Assembly: GCF_000741165.1 (NCBI RefSeq)
Contig: NZ_JGYN01000003.1
Location: forward strand, 1-64,000
Source of the DNA: Bifidobacterium biavatii DSM 23969
Lineage (GTDB): Bacteria; Actinomycetota; Actinomycetes; Actinomycetales; Bifidobacteriaceae
Length of the DNA stretch: 64,000 nucleotides
Reading direction: 5' to 3'
Shown: positions 51,066 through 59,863 of the stretch, one piece after another
Layout: each line of letters begins with the position of its first letter
Position numbering within the stretch: position 1 is the first letter of the stretch
Notes under the pieces: model-generated
Told to the model about the DNA's origin: nothing
Databases searched by the model: none
The model's input: only the letters and a program-made list of their open reading frames with translations
Translations under genes and position numbers: made by a program

Positions 51066-52085
51066 ATGGAACGCACAACAACGGCATCGGTCTCAATGCA
51101 GGACGTCGCCAAGGAAGCCGGAGTCTCGCCGCAAACCGTGTCCCGCGTCGCCAACGGCAGCAGCGCGGTTCGACCGGAAACACGCCTGCGCGTCGAGGCC
51201 GCAATGGAAAAGCTCGGATATCGGCCCAACTACGCAGCCCGCGCGCTCAAGCACGGCCGCTTCCAGGACATCGGCGTCGTCATGTTCAATCTGTCGTCGT
51301 TCGGCAACGCGCGCATCCTCGACAGCATCGCCACCGCCGCCAACAATGATGATTACGCAATCACCGTGCATTCCATCGGACGCGGCCGCGACCGCAGCAT
51401 CAAAGCCGCCGTCGAACGCATGAAGCAGCTGCCCGTGGACGGCGTCATCATCGTCATGGAAGAGCAGCTCGCCGACTTCTCCGACTTCCAGCCGGCGGCC
51501 GAACTGCCCGTCGTGCTACTCAGCGAAAACCCGGCCCCGTACTGTCCGACCGTCGACGCCGACCAGTACGGCTGCTCGCAGGCCATCGTCGACTACCTGC
51601 TCGGCAAAGGCCACCAAACCGTCTACCACATCTCCGGACCGGCCGCGTCGCGCGCCGCGCAAAGCCGCGAACAGGGCTGGCGCGACGCGCTGTCGGCCCG
51701 CAGCATCACCGTGCCGCCGCTGTACACGGGCGACTGGGAGGCCGACAGCGGCTACCAGTGCGGTCTCGCGCTCGCGCACGAAGCCGACTGCACGGCCGTG
51801 TACGCGGCCAACGACCAGATGGCGTACGGCGCAATGCTCGGCCTGCGCGCGGCCGGCAAGCGCGTGCCCGAAGACGTGAGCGTGATCGGCGTGGACGATT
51901 CGCTCGCCGGCACGATCCCGCGGCTCGAACTGACCACCATGCGCATGCCGTTCGACCAGATCGGCCGCAAGGCGTTCTCGATGGTGCGCGACATGTGCGA
52001 AGGCACGGACGTGCCCGCGAACGTGAAAACCGTGATCCCCACCGAACTCGTCGAGCGCGGTTCCGTGCGCGATCTGAACGCCTAG
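51066..52085 (+). CDS. LacI family transcriptional regulator
   Basis: Repressor of 339 residues. The N-terminal helix-turn-helix is VSMQDVAKEAGVSPQTVSRV and the hinge helix is in RPNYAARALKHGRF. The periplasmic-binding-protein-like domain follows, with DGVIIVMEE, VDADQYGCSQAIVDYLL, HQTVYHISGPAASRAAQSRE and VSVIGVDDSLAG. It most likely senses a galactoside or galactose and controls the divergent GH42 gene, as two matching operators lie between them. Confidence 0.94.
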   Translation: MERTTTASVSMQDVAKEAGVSPQTVSRVANGSSAVRPETRLRVEAAMEKLGYRPNYAARALKHGRFQDIGVVMFNLSSFGNARILDSIATAANNDDYAITVHSIGRGRDRSIKAAVERMKQLPVDGVIIVMEEQLADFSDFQPAAELPVVLLSENPAPYCPTVDADQYGCSQAIVDYLLGKGHQTVYHISGPAASRAAQSREQGWRDALSARSITVPPLYTGDWEADSGYQCGLALAHEADCTAVYAANDQMAYGAMLGLRAAGKRVPEDVSVIGVDDSLAGTIPRLELTTMRMPFDQIGRKAFSMVRDMCEGTDVPANVKTVIPTELVERGSVRDLNA

Positions 52086-52102
52086 CGCGGTTGCCGGCCG
52101 GC

Positions 52103-52906
52103 CTACGCGGCTCCCAGTGGCACGCGCGAGACGAATGCGCGCGGCTCGCCGTTGACCGGGTCGACGAATGACAGCTGCCGCGCGACAAGCTCGAGCGGTT
52201 GGGAGAAATCGTCGTACGCACGCGTTTCGATGCGCGGATAAAAGTCGTCACCGACGATCGGCAGGCCCAGCGAGTTCATGTGGACGCGCAGCTGGTGCGT
52301 TTTGCCCGTGCGCGGATGCAGCGTGTACGCGCGGACCGACGCTGCATGCGTCGATGGCGTGTGCGCTGACGTTTGCGATGATGCGCACGACGATATTCGC
52401 GTCGGCTCGTGCGAGACCGGCTTCCCTAGTTCGATCACCGTTTCCGCGTTGACCGCTCCCGGCTCCTCGTACGCCTGCAGGATGCCGCGCTGCTTGACGA
52501 TGCGCGAGCGGCGCCGCAGCGGAAACACGCGCGGCGGCTCGAGCGGCTCGATCGTACCGTATCGTGGCTGTCGAATCGGCGCGGCCGGAGCAAGACACTC
52601 GTATATTTTGGTCGTACGCCGCTCCTGAAACAGCATCTGATACGCCCCGCGCAACGCCGGATCGCGCACGAACACGACCACGCCGGCCGTCAACCGGTCC
52701 AGCCGGTGCGCGGGCACGATGTCCGGCTCGCCGTACCGCTCGCGCAACCGGATCAACGCCGTCTCGCGATACCACATGCCGCGCGGCGTAACGGCAAGAA
52801 AATGCGGCTTGTCGATCACGATAATCCCCGCATCCTCATACAGCACGTCAAAATCAAACGGAATCCGCGGCTCGTCCGTCACCCAGCGATGATGTTGCGT
52901 CGTCAT
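52103..52906 (-). CDS. RNA pseudouridine synthase, RluA family
   Basis: Protein of 267 residues converting uridine to pseudouridine in rRNA or tRNA. The catalytic motif HRLDRLTAG with the active Asp lies near residue 71. VIDKPHFLAVTPRG near 36 and HPRTGKTHQLRVHMNSLGLP near 195 complete the family signature. An insert with low-complexity Ser/Thr/His (SSCASSQTSAHTPSTHAASV) precedes the last block. There is no S4 domain. The start at 52906 (MTTQHHRWV) is preferred over upstream codons. The target site is unknown. Confidence 0.9.
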   Translation of the reverse strand: MTTQHHRWVTDEPRIPFDFDVLYEDAGIIVIDKPHFLAVTPRGMWYRETALIRLRERYGEPDIVPAHRLDRLTAGVVVFVRDPALRGAYQMLFQERRTTKIYECLAPAAPIRQPRYGTIEPLEPPRVFPLRRRSRIVKQRGILQAYEEPGAVNAETVIELGKPVSHEPTRISSCASSQTSAHTPSTHAASVRAYTLHPRTGKTHQLRVHMNSLGLPIVGDDFYPRIETRAYDDFSQPLELVARQLSFVDPVNGEPRAFVSRVPLGAA

Positions 52907-53096
52907 GCCGCCATCTTCCCCGACTCCGGCGACGATCCGGCGACGGCGCAACAGATCATCGGCCGGCACGCATCCCTGCGCATACACAACATGCGTACGG
53001 GTTGTGTTGCCGTTTTTGCCGTGTCACACTATGCAGCAATAGGATGTTCCTTGCCTCCCCGGCAACGATGCGTCCGAACGCATAAAGGAGATCACG

Positions 53097-53876
53097 ATGA
53101 AGTCGCTCCGAATCCAACCCGCCCGCACCATCCACGTCGCCGCAATCGTGTGCATCATGCTCATGCTGTGCGCCGTTCCGGGATGTTCCTCGTCACCCGG
53201 CGACAGCGCTTCACAAAGCGCGCAGCAGCAGTCCTCGACGCAGCAGAACGGCAAAACGCCGTCGCAGGGCGAACGAGTCGCCTCGTCATTGCGGGAATAC
53301 GAGCAGCGTCTGATCGACCTAGACTCGCAGCGCTCCGACGATCAGATCCGCATGGCTCCGGAACAGAAGGCGATACTGCAGCGCGCCATCGATAACGGCG
53401 GCGAAATCTCCGTCTCCGATTATGAGGCCGCATGGTCGAACTATAAGCAATGCATGGTCGACAAGGGATACACGACGCCGGTGCTCATCAAATACTCAAA
53501 CGGCATCATGCAGGAAGCCGGCGCGTACATCGACCCCGCATCCGGCAAACGGGACAAGTTCACCGAAGACGACACCGATTGCAAGACCATTCACGTGCTT
53601 GACGTCGACACCGTGTACGGCATGCAAATCGGCAACCCACAGCTCTATTCGCATCCCTATCCCGGTACCGTGGACTGCCTCAAGCAAGAGGGTCTAGCCG
53701 ATTCGAAATACACCGTCAAACAGCTTGAGCAGGATATCGAAAAATACCGAGCCAACGACTCGTCGGCGACCGTCGATCTAAGCAATCCGGTCGCAGCCGG
53801 GTGCATGGCGGCCAATCGACTGGTGATCGGCCGCGTCGGCGACGACGAACCCACCTGGTATCCGCTCGGCCAGTAG
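53097..53876 (+). CDS. Lipoprotein of unknown function
   Basis: Secreted lipoprotein of 259 residues. The signal peptide has a basic start, the hydrophobic HVAAIVCIMLMLCAV and the lipobox AVPGC (Cys near 30), then a Ser/Gln-rich spacer. The mature domain has YEAAWSNYKQCMVDKGY and several cysteines (CKTIHVLD, DCLKQEG, AAGCMAANR) that could form disulfides. GGAG lies upstream of the ATG. The family is not recognised; similar Cys-rich lipoproteins are frequent in bifidobacteria. Confidence 0.8.
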   Translation: MKSLRIQPARTIHVAAIVCIMLMLCAVPGCSSSPGDSASQSAQQQSSTQQNGKTPSQGERVASSLREYEQRLIDLDSQRSDDQIRMAPEQKAILQRAIDNGGEISVSDYEAAWSNYKQCMVDKGYTTPVLIKYSNGIMQEAGAYIDPASGKRDKFTEDDTDCKTIHVLDVDTVYGMQIGNPQLYSHPYPGTVDCLKQEGLADSKYTVKQLEQDIEKYRANDSSATVDLSNPVAAGCMAANRLVIGRVGDDEPTWYPLGQ

Positions 53877-53910
53877 CCGCAACGTTCGCCGGACGCGTCA
53901 GTTCCAGCGT

Positions 53911-55803
53911 CTATTCGACGGTGACGGACTTGGCAAGGTTGCGGGGCTTGTCGACGTCGTAGCCCTTGAGCTTGGCCATGTCCATGGCGAACAGTTGCAG
54001 CGGCACCACGTCGACGAGCGGGCTCATCAGCGTGGGCGCCTTCGGCCGCCAGAACACGACGTCCGCGTAGCGTTCCACGTCCGGATCGCCCTCCTCGGCC
54101 ACGGCGATGATGAACGCGCCGCGCGCCTTGACCTCTTCAATGCCGGAGATCACCTTGGCGTGCAGCACGTTGCGACCGCGCGCCGGCGGCACGATGAACA
54201 CGATCGGCTCGCCTTCGTCCACGAGCGCGATCGGGCCGTGCTTCAATTCGCCGGCCGCGAAGCCTTCCGTAAACGTGTACGCGATCTCCTTGAGCTTGAG
54301 CGCGCCCTCCATCGCGACCGGGTATCCGACGTGACGGCCGAGGAACAGGAACGACTTCGCGTTCACCATCTGCTCGGCGGCCTTCTGAATGGCCGCGGTT
54401 TGCGTGTCGAGGATCCACTGGATCTTGCGCGGCATGGCCTTGAGCGCGTCAAGCGTGGACTGGATTTCGTCGCGGAACATCGCGCCCTTGACCTGCGCGA
54501 GGTACAGGCCGAGCACGTACGCGGCGGTGATCTGCGCGACGAACGCCTTGGTGGAGGCGACGGCGACCTCCGGGCCGGCGTGCGTGTACAGCACGGCGTC
54601 GGATTCGCGCGGAATGCTCGCGCCCTGCGTATTGCAGATCGCGAGCACCTTGGACCCCTGTTCTCGCGCGTGACGCAGGGCCATCAACGTGTCCATCGTC
54701 TCGCCGGACTGCGAGATCGCGACGACAAGCGTGCGCGGCGTGAGGATCGGGTCGCGGTAGCGGAATTCGTGCGCGAGCTCGACTTCGACCGGGATGCGCA
54801 CCCAGTGTTCGATCGCGTACTTGGCGACCATGCCGGCGTAGGCCGCGGTACCGCACGCGATGACGATGATCTTGTCGATCGCCTTGAAATCGTGCGGTTC
54901 AATGCGCACCTCGTCAAGGTTGATGTCGCCGTGCTTGTCGAGACGGCCGAGCAGCGTGCGCTGGACGGCGGCTGGATCCTCGTGGATCTCCTTGTCCATG
55001 AACGAGTCCCAGCCGCCCTTTTCGGCCGCCGACGCGTCCCAGTCGACGGTGTACGTCTTCGGATTCTCGATCACGTTGCCATCGAAGTCGGTGACGGTCA
55101 CTTGGTTCGCTGAAACGCACACGGCCTGATCCTGGTCGACTTCGAGTGCGCGCTTCGTGTACGCGACGAACGCGGCCACGTCGGAGCCGAGGAAGTTCTC
55201 GCCGTCACCGAGGCCAACGACGAGCGGCGAATCGTGGCGCGCGCCGACGACGATGTCCGGCTGGCGGCAGTCGGTGGCAAGGATCGTGAACGCACCTTCC
55301 AGCATGCGCGCGAGGCGGCGGATCGCCTCGAACAGGTCCGGTTTGCCGGTTTCCGCGATGATCGCGTCGACGATTTTGCCGAGCAGCTTCGCCGCGACCT
55401 CGGTGTCGGTGCTGGAGGAGAACCGGTAGCCTTCGGCCTGCAGGTCGAGCCGCAGCTGGGATGCGTTTTCGATGATGCCGTTGTGGATGATGGCGACCTT
55501 ACCGTCGCGGCTGGTGTGCGGGTGCGCGTTCACGTCGCTCGGCACGCCGTTGGTGGCCCAGCGCGTGTGACCGATGCCGACGGTGGCGGCCGGCATGGGG
55601 TTGCGTTCGATGTCCTCGACGAGATTGGCGAGACGGCCGGCCTTCTTGCGCACGGCCACCTGCTCCATGCCGGGGGCGGAGAGGGCCACGCCGGCCGAAT
55701 CGTACCCGCGGTATTCGAGGCGCTTCAGGCCCTGCAAGCACACTTCCAGCGGCTTGCCGCACGCGGTTTCGACGTTTCCTGCATATCCAACGATTCCACA
55801 CAT
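53911..55803 (-). CDS. glmS: Glutamine-fructose-6-phosphate aminotransferase (isomerizing)
   Basis: Makes glucosamine-6-phosphate from fructose-6-phosphate and glutamine for peptidoglycan, 630 residues. The N-terminal glutaminase starts MCGIVGYAGN with the nucleophile Cys2, then GYDSAGVA and HTRWATNG. Two SIS domains follow with SQSGETMDT near 372 and NVLHAKVISGIEE near 575; the end is DKPRNLAKSVTVE. No glmS ribozyme-like leader is obvious. It is convergent with the lipoprotein gene. Confidence 0.97.
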   Translation of the reverse strand: MCGIVGYAGNVETACGKPLEVCLQGLKRLEYRGYDSAGVALSAPGMEQVAVRKKAGRLANLVEDIERNPMPAATVGIGHTRWATNGVPSDVNAHPHTSRDGKVAIIHNGIIENASQLRLDLQAEGYRFSSSTDTEVAAKLLGKIVDAIIAETGKPDLFEAIRRLARMLEGAFTILATDCRQPDIVVGARHDSPLVVGLGDGENFLGSDVAAFVAYTKRALEVDQDQAVCVSANQVTVTDFDGNVIENPKTYTVDWDASAAEKGGWDSFMDKEIHEDPAAVQRTLLGRLDKHGDINLDEVRIEPHDFKAIDKIIVIACGTAAYAGMVAKYAIEHWVRIPVEVELAHEFRYRDPILTPRTLVVAISQSGETMDTLMALRHAREQGSKVLAICNTQGASIPRESDAVLYTHAGPEVAVASTKAFVAQITAAYVLGLYLAQVKGAMFRDEIQSTLDALKAMPRKIQWILDTQTAAIQKAAEQMVNAKSFLFLGRHVGYPVAMEGALKLKEIAYTFTEGFAAGELKHGPIALVDEGEPIVFIVPPARGRNVLHAKVISGIEEVKARGAFIIAVAEEGDPDVERYADVVFWRPKAPTLMSPLVDVVPLQLFAMDMAKLKGYDVDKPRNLAKSVTVE

Positions 55804-56483
55804 AGCCCACTACCCTACCGGACGCACATTGCAACGCGAAACCGCAACCCGCCGTTTTCCGCCGGCTCTTCGCATTGTGGTGCGTATGGCACGCATGCCT
55901 GTTGTATCGGAATCGCGCTATCGCGCGATGCTGTGCGGCCGGCGGCAGCAGTGGCTGCCGCGCTGCTTACGGTTTCAACACTTCCTCCGATGCCGGCGGT
56001 ATCTCCCGGCGTCCTCTCGTCTTCCTCGTCTGAATGTGGGCATGAACCGTCCATTTGTCCGCCCGTCCACAGGATCGTGGGCATACACCGACCATGTACG
56101 GGCTCACAACCGGCTCTTCATGGCCGGCCTATGCCCACGATCTTCTCCATGTACCGTCCGTGCCCACGAATCGGGGCGCGCCACGTACCGGTTATGCCCA
56201 CAATCGTTTCCCGACGGGATGAGCGGCGTTCATTCCCTTGTCAATCACCGTCGTAGACATCCCGCCCATGCCCACAATCATTACGAGCCAAGCAGCAGCA
56301 GGGAAGGATTGCCCCGCGAGAAGCCGCCACGACACCCCCGAATCAGACCACACAACCCATACACACCACAACACGAAGAGCCGGTTTCCGCCGAGTCTTT
56401 GCGTTTGTCGGGGCATTGCCACCGAAACGTCCAGAGCATCATCAACGCTACAATAATACTGGAATATCTCTCGCCACAATGAA
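55804..56483. other. 680-base intergenic region with repeated ATGCCCACAATC motifs
   Basis: No gene with coding character. Six copies of a 12-base motif close to ATGCCCACRATC occur: inverted at 56032-56043 and 56073-56084, then direct at 56131, 56160, 56194 and 56268. Between copies 3, 4 and 5 the spacer also repeats CATGTACCG or CACGTACCG, so there is a degenerate unit of about 30 bases. Copies are too diverged and unevenly spaced for a CRISPR array. glmS and XRE promoters should lie at the two ends. Confidence 0.6.
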
Positions 56484-56744
56484 ATGAGTCAGATCATGGC
56501 AAACGAACACAAAACCGAGAACGGCATCTACCCGCAGATCGGACAGGCGCTGCTGCGGGCGCGCAAGGAGTCGGGACTGACGCAGGACCAGCTGGCGGAA
56601 CGGTCGCAGGTGTCGCGCATCACCATCGCACGCATCGAAAACGCGCGCATCAACCCGTCGTTCAAAACGCTCGAGGCGCTGGCCCACGGCATGGGCCGCA
56701 CCCTCACCATCAATTTCACGCCCGCCGACGACATAACTGATTAG
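56484..56744 (+). CDS. XRE-family helix-turn-helix regulator
   Basis: Small DNA-binding protein of 86 residues. The HTH is IGQALLRARKESGLTQDQLA and RSQVSRITIARIENARINPS, close to the HigA/Cro class. The last residues are LTINFTPADDITD. The start is either ATG 56484 or MANEHKTE at 56496; no strong ribosome site separates them. No toxin gene directly adjoins it, although a HepT/MntA pair lies 260 bases on in the other direction. Confidence 0.85.
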   Translation: MSQIMANEHKTENGIYPQIGQALLRARKESGLTQDQLAERSQVSRITIARIENARINPSFKTLEALAHGMGRTLTINFTPADDITD

Positions 56745-56767
56745 CATTTCGGTTCGGCGTGGCAAAA

Positions 56768-56928
56768 CGGATAGGCTGTCGCAAAAACACCATGCTGGCA
56801 GGCATTCCAGCGAAGCGGTTAGGCGAAGAACTAGCTGCTTTGCAACGCTGGGACAGCCAAGCGTGGCGAAATGAACAGACCGTTGCCAAAACACTACGCC
56901 GACAGGGGTCTCAGCGGGACAATACGGA
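56768..56928. repeat. Two diverged copies of the family 3 repeat
   Basis: Copies at 56768-56820 (GTCGCAAAAACACC then GGCAGGCATTCCAGCG) and 56866-56928 (CGTTGCCAAAACACT then GACAGGGGTCTCAGCG) resemble those at 48511 and 48613. They fill most of the 261-base gap between the XRE gene and the hepT gene. Confidence 0.5.
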
Positions 56929-57005
56929 GACGGACTAACCAATCCGCCACGCTGAGAGATGGCCGCGTCAAAAGACAGCCATGCAGACAGCCAGGCTAAG
57001 AGCGC

Positions 57006-57407
57006 CTATTCGGTCAGCATTGCACCGTATCGCTCGACCAGTCCTTGATTCACGCGCTCGAATTCGGGAATGTAGTCGGCGATGATCGCGTCCACCAAGC
57101 GCGATGCCTTGTCCGCGTCGTAGATATGCGCTGAATCGTTGCGATCACGCAGCATACGCAGCCACGTCGATTCATCCACGAAGTCGTAGTACTGGAACGC
57201 GGTTTTCAGCACGTCGCGGGGCGAGCCGGAGGCCGACACCGGATCGCCTTCGTATGCGAGCAATGCCTTGAACAGCTTCCATCCGAGTTCGAACTGCAAC
57301 TCGAACTTGTCGATCACGCCGCTCTGCACGAACTCATTGCTGAGATCCTGATCGGGAGCCTGACGCAACGAGCGTAGGGCGGAGGCGTAGTTCTCATACT
57401 TTTTCAT
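57006..57407 (-). CDS. hepT: HepT-like protein (HEPN ribonuclease toxin / nucleotidyltransferase substrate-binding family)
   Basis: HI0074-type protein of 133 residues, all helical. The active-site motif RX4HXY is present in full as RNDSAHIY near residue 91, in the context MLRDRNDSAHIYD. FELQFELGWKLFKALL near 36 is the typical helix. Such proteins are RNases whose activity is blocked when the partner MntA adds AMP to the motif Tyr. It overlaps the downstream end of the mntA gene by 14 bases, so they are translationally coupled. Confidence 0.88.
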   Translation of the reverse strand: MKKYENYASALRSLRQAPDQDLSNEFVQSGVIDKFELQFELGWKLFKALLAYEGDPVSASGSPRDVLKTAFQYYDFVDESTWLRMLRDRNDSAHIYDADKASRLVDAIIADYIPEFERVNQGLVERYGAMLTE

Positions 57408-57681
57408 AGAGGACCTTTCCGGTCGCTGCGATCTCGTCGCGCAGTTCGTCGGTGATCGGCTCGTCCAGGTTGATCACGTCGATTTTGAGCAGCGACCACA
57501 AGTCATCCTGCAACCGTCGGTACAGCCGGTCGAAATCAGGACATCCGGCGATCGCGATGTCGATGTCGCTTTTCGGACGCGCGGTACCCTTGGCCCGCGA
57601 ACCGAACAGCACGACCTTCGCAGCTCCCGCGTCAACGGCAAACTCGACAATCTGCCGATACACGTCCTCGATCGGAATCAT
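57394..57681 (-). CDS. mntA: MntA-like minimal nucleotidyltransferase (antitoxin)
   Basis: Protein of 95 residues with the complete nucleotidyltransferase motif GSX10DXD, as VVLFGSRAKG and SDIDIAI near residues 25-45. In HepT/MntA pairs it AMPylates the toxin. The start MIPIEDVYRQ at 57681 has AAGGAG six bases upstream; the frame extends to 57714. The operon order is mntA then hepT. Confidence 0.88.
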   Translation of the reverse strand: MIPIEDVYRQIVEFAVDAGAAKVVLFGSRAKGTARPKSDIDIAIAGCPDFDRLYRRLQDDLWSLLKIDVINLDEPITDELRDEIAATGKVLYEKV

Positions 57682-57796
57682 GGTCATCTCCTTGCCGTTG
57701 CCGTCGGCTCCCATTGTAAAACGTCGGCAACAACACTCCTGTGATGCACTGACGAGACGAGCGCTTTCCCGGACGATCTACGGGATAACAGTGAAA

Positions 57797-57833
57797 TCGC
57801 CCGTGGGCAGTTCAATGAACTATCCACGGGCGA
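57797..57833 (-). terminator. Terminator of the amino-acid ABC operon
   Basis: TCGCCCGTGG (57797-57806) and CCACGGGCGA (57824-57833) pair perfectly, with an inner AGTTCA/TGAACT stem. On the minus strand it is followed by TTTCA. It lies 26 bases past the stop of the ATPase gene. Confidence 0.75.
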
Positions 57834-57858
57834 CGATAATACGAGGTAAACGGTCTTC

Positions 57859-58707
57859 CTACAGCACGTGCTGCAGGAAGTCCTTGAAGCGGGGTTCGGT
57901 GGGGTGGTCGATGATGTCGGGACCACCCTGTTCGACGACCACGCCGCCGTCCATGAAGACGACCTGATCGGCGACCTCGCGGGCGAAGCCGATCTCGTGC
58001 GTGACGACGATCATCGTCATGCCCTCCTTGGCGAGCGAGAGCATCACGTTGAGCACTTCGCCGACCAATTCCGGATCAAGCGCCGAAGTCGGCTCGTCGA
58101 ACAGCATGATTTCGGGCTTCATCGCCAGCGCACGGGCGATCGCGACGCGCTGCTGCTGACCGCCGGACAGTTCGGCCGGGTAATAGTCCAACCGCTCGCC
58201 CAAGCCGACACGGTTCAGCTCCGCAATAGCCAGTTCGCGCGCTTCGGATTTGCTCATGTGCTTGACGTGCACGGGCGCTTCCATCACGTTTTCGATGGCG
58301 GTCATGTGCGGGAACAGGTTGAACCGCTGGAACACCATGCCGAGCTTGGAACGCTGCGCGGCGACGGCCTTGTCATCCAGCGTCTGCAGGATCGGTCGTC
58401 CTTCCGCGTCCGTGCGGCCGGTCGGCTTGTAGCCGATCATCTCGCCGTCGACTTCGATCGTGCCGCCGGTGAGTGTTTCGAGCTGGTTGATGAGGCGCAG
58501 GAACGTGGACTTGCCCGAACCGGAGGGTCCGAGGATCACGGTCACCGTGCCGGGCATGACGGTCAGGTCGACGCCCTTGAGCACGTGCAGCGAACCGAAC
58601 GCCTTGTGCACCTGCGTGGCCTTGACGGCCGGCGTCGCGCCGGTGCGAGCGTTCGCACCGTTCACGCCGGTTGCGCCAGAAGCCGGGAATGCGGTCATAT
58701 CAGTCAT
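57859..58707 (-). CDS. Amino-acid ABC transporter ATP-binding protein
   Basis: Polar amino-acid uptake ATPase (GlnQ/HisP type) of 282 residues. A 28-residue Ala/Thr-rich tail precedes the domain. Walker A is GPSGSGKST near 60, the Q loop is [14 protein letters not shown], the signature is LSGGQQQR near 177, and Walker B is [14 protein letters not shown] near 197, followed by [15 protein letters not shown]. It lies after the permease gene with a 19-base gap, so it is in the same operon. Confidence 0.94.
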   Translation of the reverse strand: MTDMTAFPASGATGVNGANARTGATPAVKATQVHKAFGSLHVLKGVDLTVMPGTVTVILGPSGSGKSTFLRLINQLETLTGGTIEVDGEMIGYKPTGRTDAEGRPILQTLDDKAVAAQRSKLGMVFQRFNLFPHMTAIENVMEAPVHVKHMSKSEARELAIAELNRVGLGERLDYYPAELSGGQQQRVAIARALAMKPEIMLFDEPTSALDPELVGEVLNVMLSLAKEGMTMIVVTHEIGFAREVADQVVFMDGGVVVEQGGPDIIDHPTEPRFKDFLQHVL

Positions 58708-58726
58708 GGTTTCTCACTCCCCCGGC

Positions 58727-59710
58727 TCACGCGGTCATGCCGGTGAACCCGGCCTCGTTGATCTTGTTCACGTTGTCCTTCGGCTCGCCTTCGGTCTTGC
58801 CCGGCAGCGGCGCCTGCTTGCCGCGCGTGCCCATCGCGCGCGCGTCGAAGCCCTTGCCGAAATGCTTCTCAAGCATTGACTGGAACACCATCAGGATCGA
58901 CGTGATGAGCAGGTACCAGAAGCAGGCCACGAGCAGCAGCGGGATCGGCTTGTAGATGCGGTTGGCGATCGCGCCGGTCGCAAACTGCAGTTCCAGCGTG
59001 AACGGCACAGCGGTCACGAGCGACGTGGTCTTGAGCATACCGATCGTCTCGTTGCCAGTCGGCGGGATGATGATGCGCATGGCCTGCGGCAGGATGATGC
59101 GGCGCATGATGAGCGTGCGCTTCATGCCGAGCGCCTGCGCGGCCTCGGTTTGGCCCGGGTCGACCGCTTCGAGGCCAGCGCGCACGATTTCGGACAAATA
59201 CGCGGCCTCGTTCAGGGCTAGGCCGATCCATGCGGCGTTGAACGCGGTGACGACGTCCTGCGAACTGATGCTCCAGAACGAGATGTCGGTGAACGGGATG
59301 CCGATGCTGATGCGCGGGATGAGCACGGCGAACAGGCCCCAGAACACGAGCTGCGTGTACACAGGGGTGCCGCGGAAGAACCAGATGAAGAACCAGCTGA
59401 CGCCGCGCAGCACCGGGTTGATCGACTTGCGCATGATCGCGAGGATGACCGACAGGATGATCGCGATGACCATGGAGATGACGGTCAGCTCGAGCGTGTA
59501 CCGGATGCCTTCGAGCACGTTCTCGTTGAACAGGTACTTCCAGACGACCGGCCATTCGAGACGCGGGTTGGTGATCATGCCCTGGATGAGCATCGCCGCG
59601 AGCAATGCGACGATCACGGCGGCCACGATCGGGCCGGGGCGGCGCACGGGCAGCGCGTCGATGCGGTTCGGGATGTTCAGTCCGTCGCCGTCAGCTTGTT
59701 TCTTCGCCAT
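58727..59710 (-). CDS. Amino-acid ABC transporter permease
   Basis: HisM/GlnP-type permease of 327 residues with five or six hydrophobic segments (PIVAAVIVALLAAMLIQGM, LELTVISMVIAIILSVILAI, and others). The motif FFIWFFRGTP near 108 and the EAA loop EAAQALGMKRTLIMRRIILP near 190, which docks on the ATPase, are clear. A polar 35-residue C-terminal tail follows. The only permease in the operon probably works as a homodimer. Confidence 0.93.
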   Translation of the reverse strand: MAKKQADGDGLNIPNRIDALPVRRPGPIVAAVIVALLAAMLIQGMITNPRLEWPVVWKYLFNENVLEGIRYTLELTVISMVIAIILSVILAIMRKSINPVLRGVSWFFIWFFRGTPVYTQLVFWGLFAVLIPRISIGIPFTDISFWSISSQDVVTAFNAAWIGLALNEAAYLSEIVRAGLEAVDPGQTEAAQALGMKRTLIMRRIILPQAMRIIIPPTGNETIGMLKTTSLVTAVPFTLELQFATGAIANRIYKPIPLLLVACFWYLLITSILMVFQSMLEKHFGKGFDARAMGTRGKQAPLPGKTEGEPKDNVNKINEAGFTGMTA

Positions 59711-59738
59711 AAATGTTTCAGTCCTTACCGTATCTTGG

Positions 59739-59854
59739 CTCCCTCTGACGAGGGAGCTGGCAGCCGCAGGCTGACTGAGGGAGAAAAGAAGGTTTGATCT
59801 TCTGACTACCCCTCAGTCAGCTTCGCTGACAGCTCCCCTGACAAGGGGAGCCGA
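59739..59854. repeat. Inverted pair of family 1 repeats (116 bp)
   Basis: Left half GGCTCCCTC then GAGGGAGCTGGCAGCC and CTGACTGAGGGAG; right half CCCCTCAGTCAGCTTCG, GACAGCTCCCC and AAGGGGAGCC, its approximate reverse complement. It lies between the permease gene and the first binding-protein gene. Confidence 0.85.
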
Positions 59855-59863
59855 GAGTTGTGG

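Noticed and set aside
55804..55990. glmS ribozyme upstream of glmS
   Set aside because: The conserved core of that ribozyme could not be found, and the class is not expected in actinobacteria.
56032..56279. CRISPR array
   Set aside because: The repeat is only 12 bases, appears in both orientations, is uneven in spacing and has no cas genes near it.
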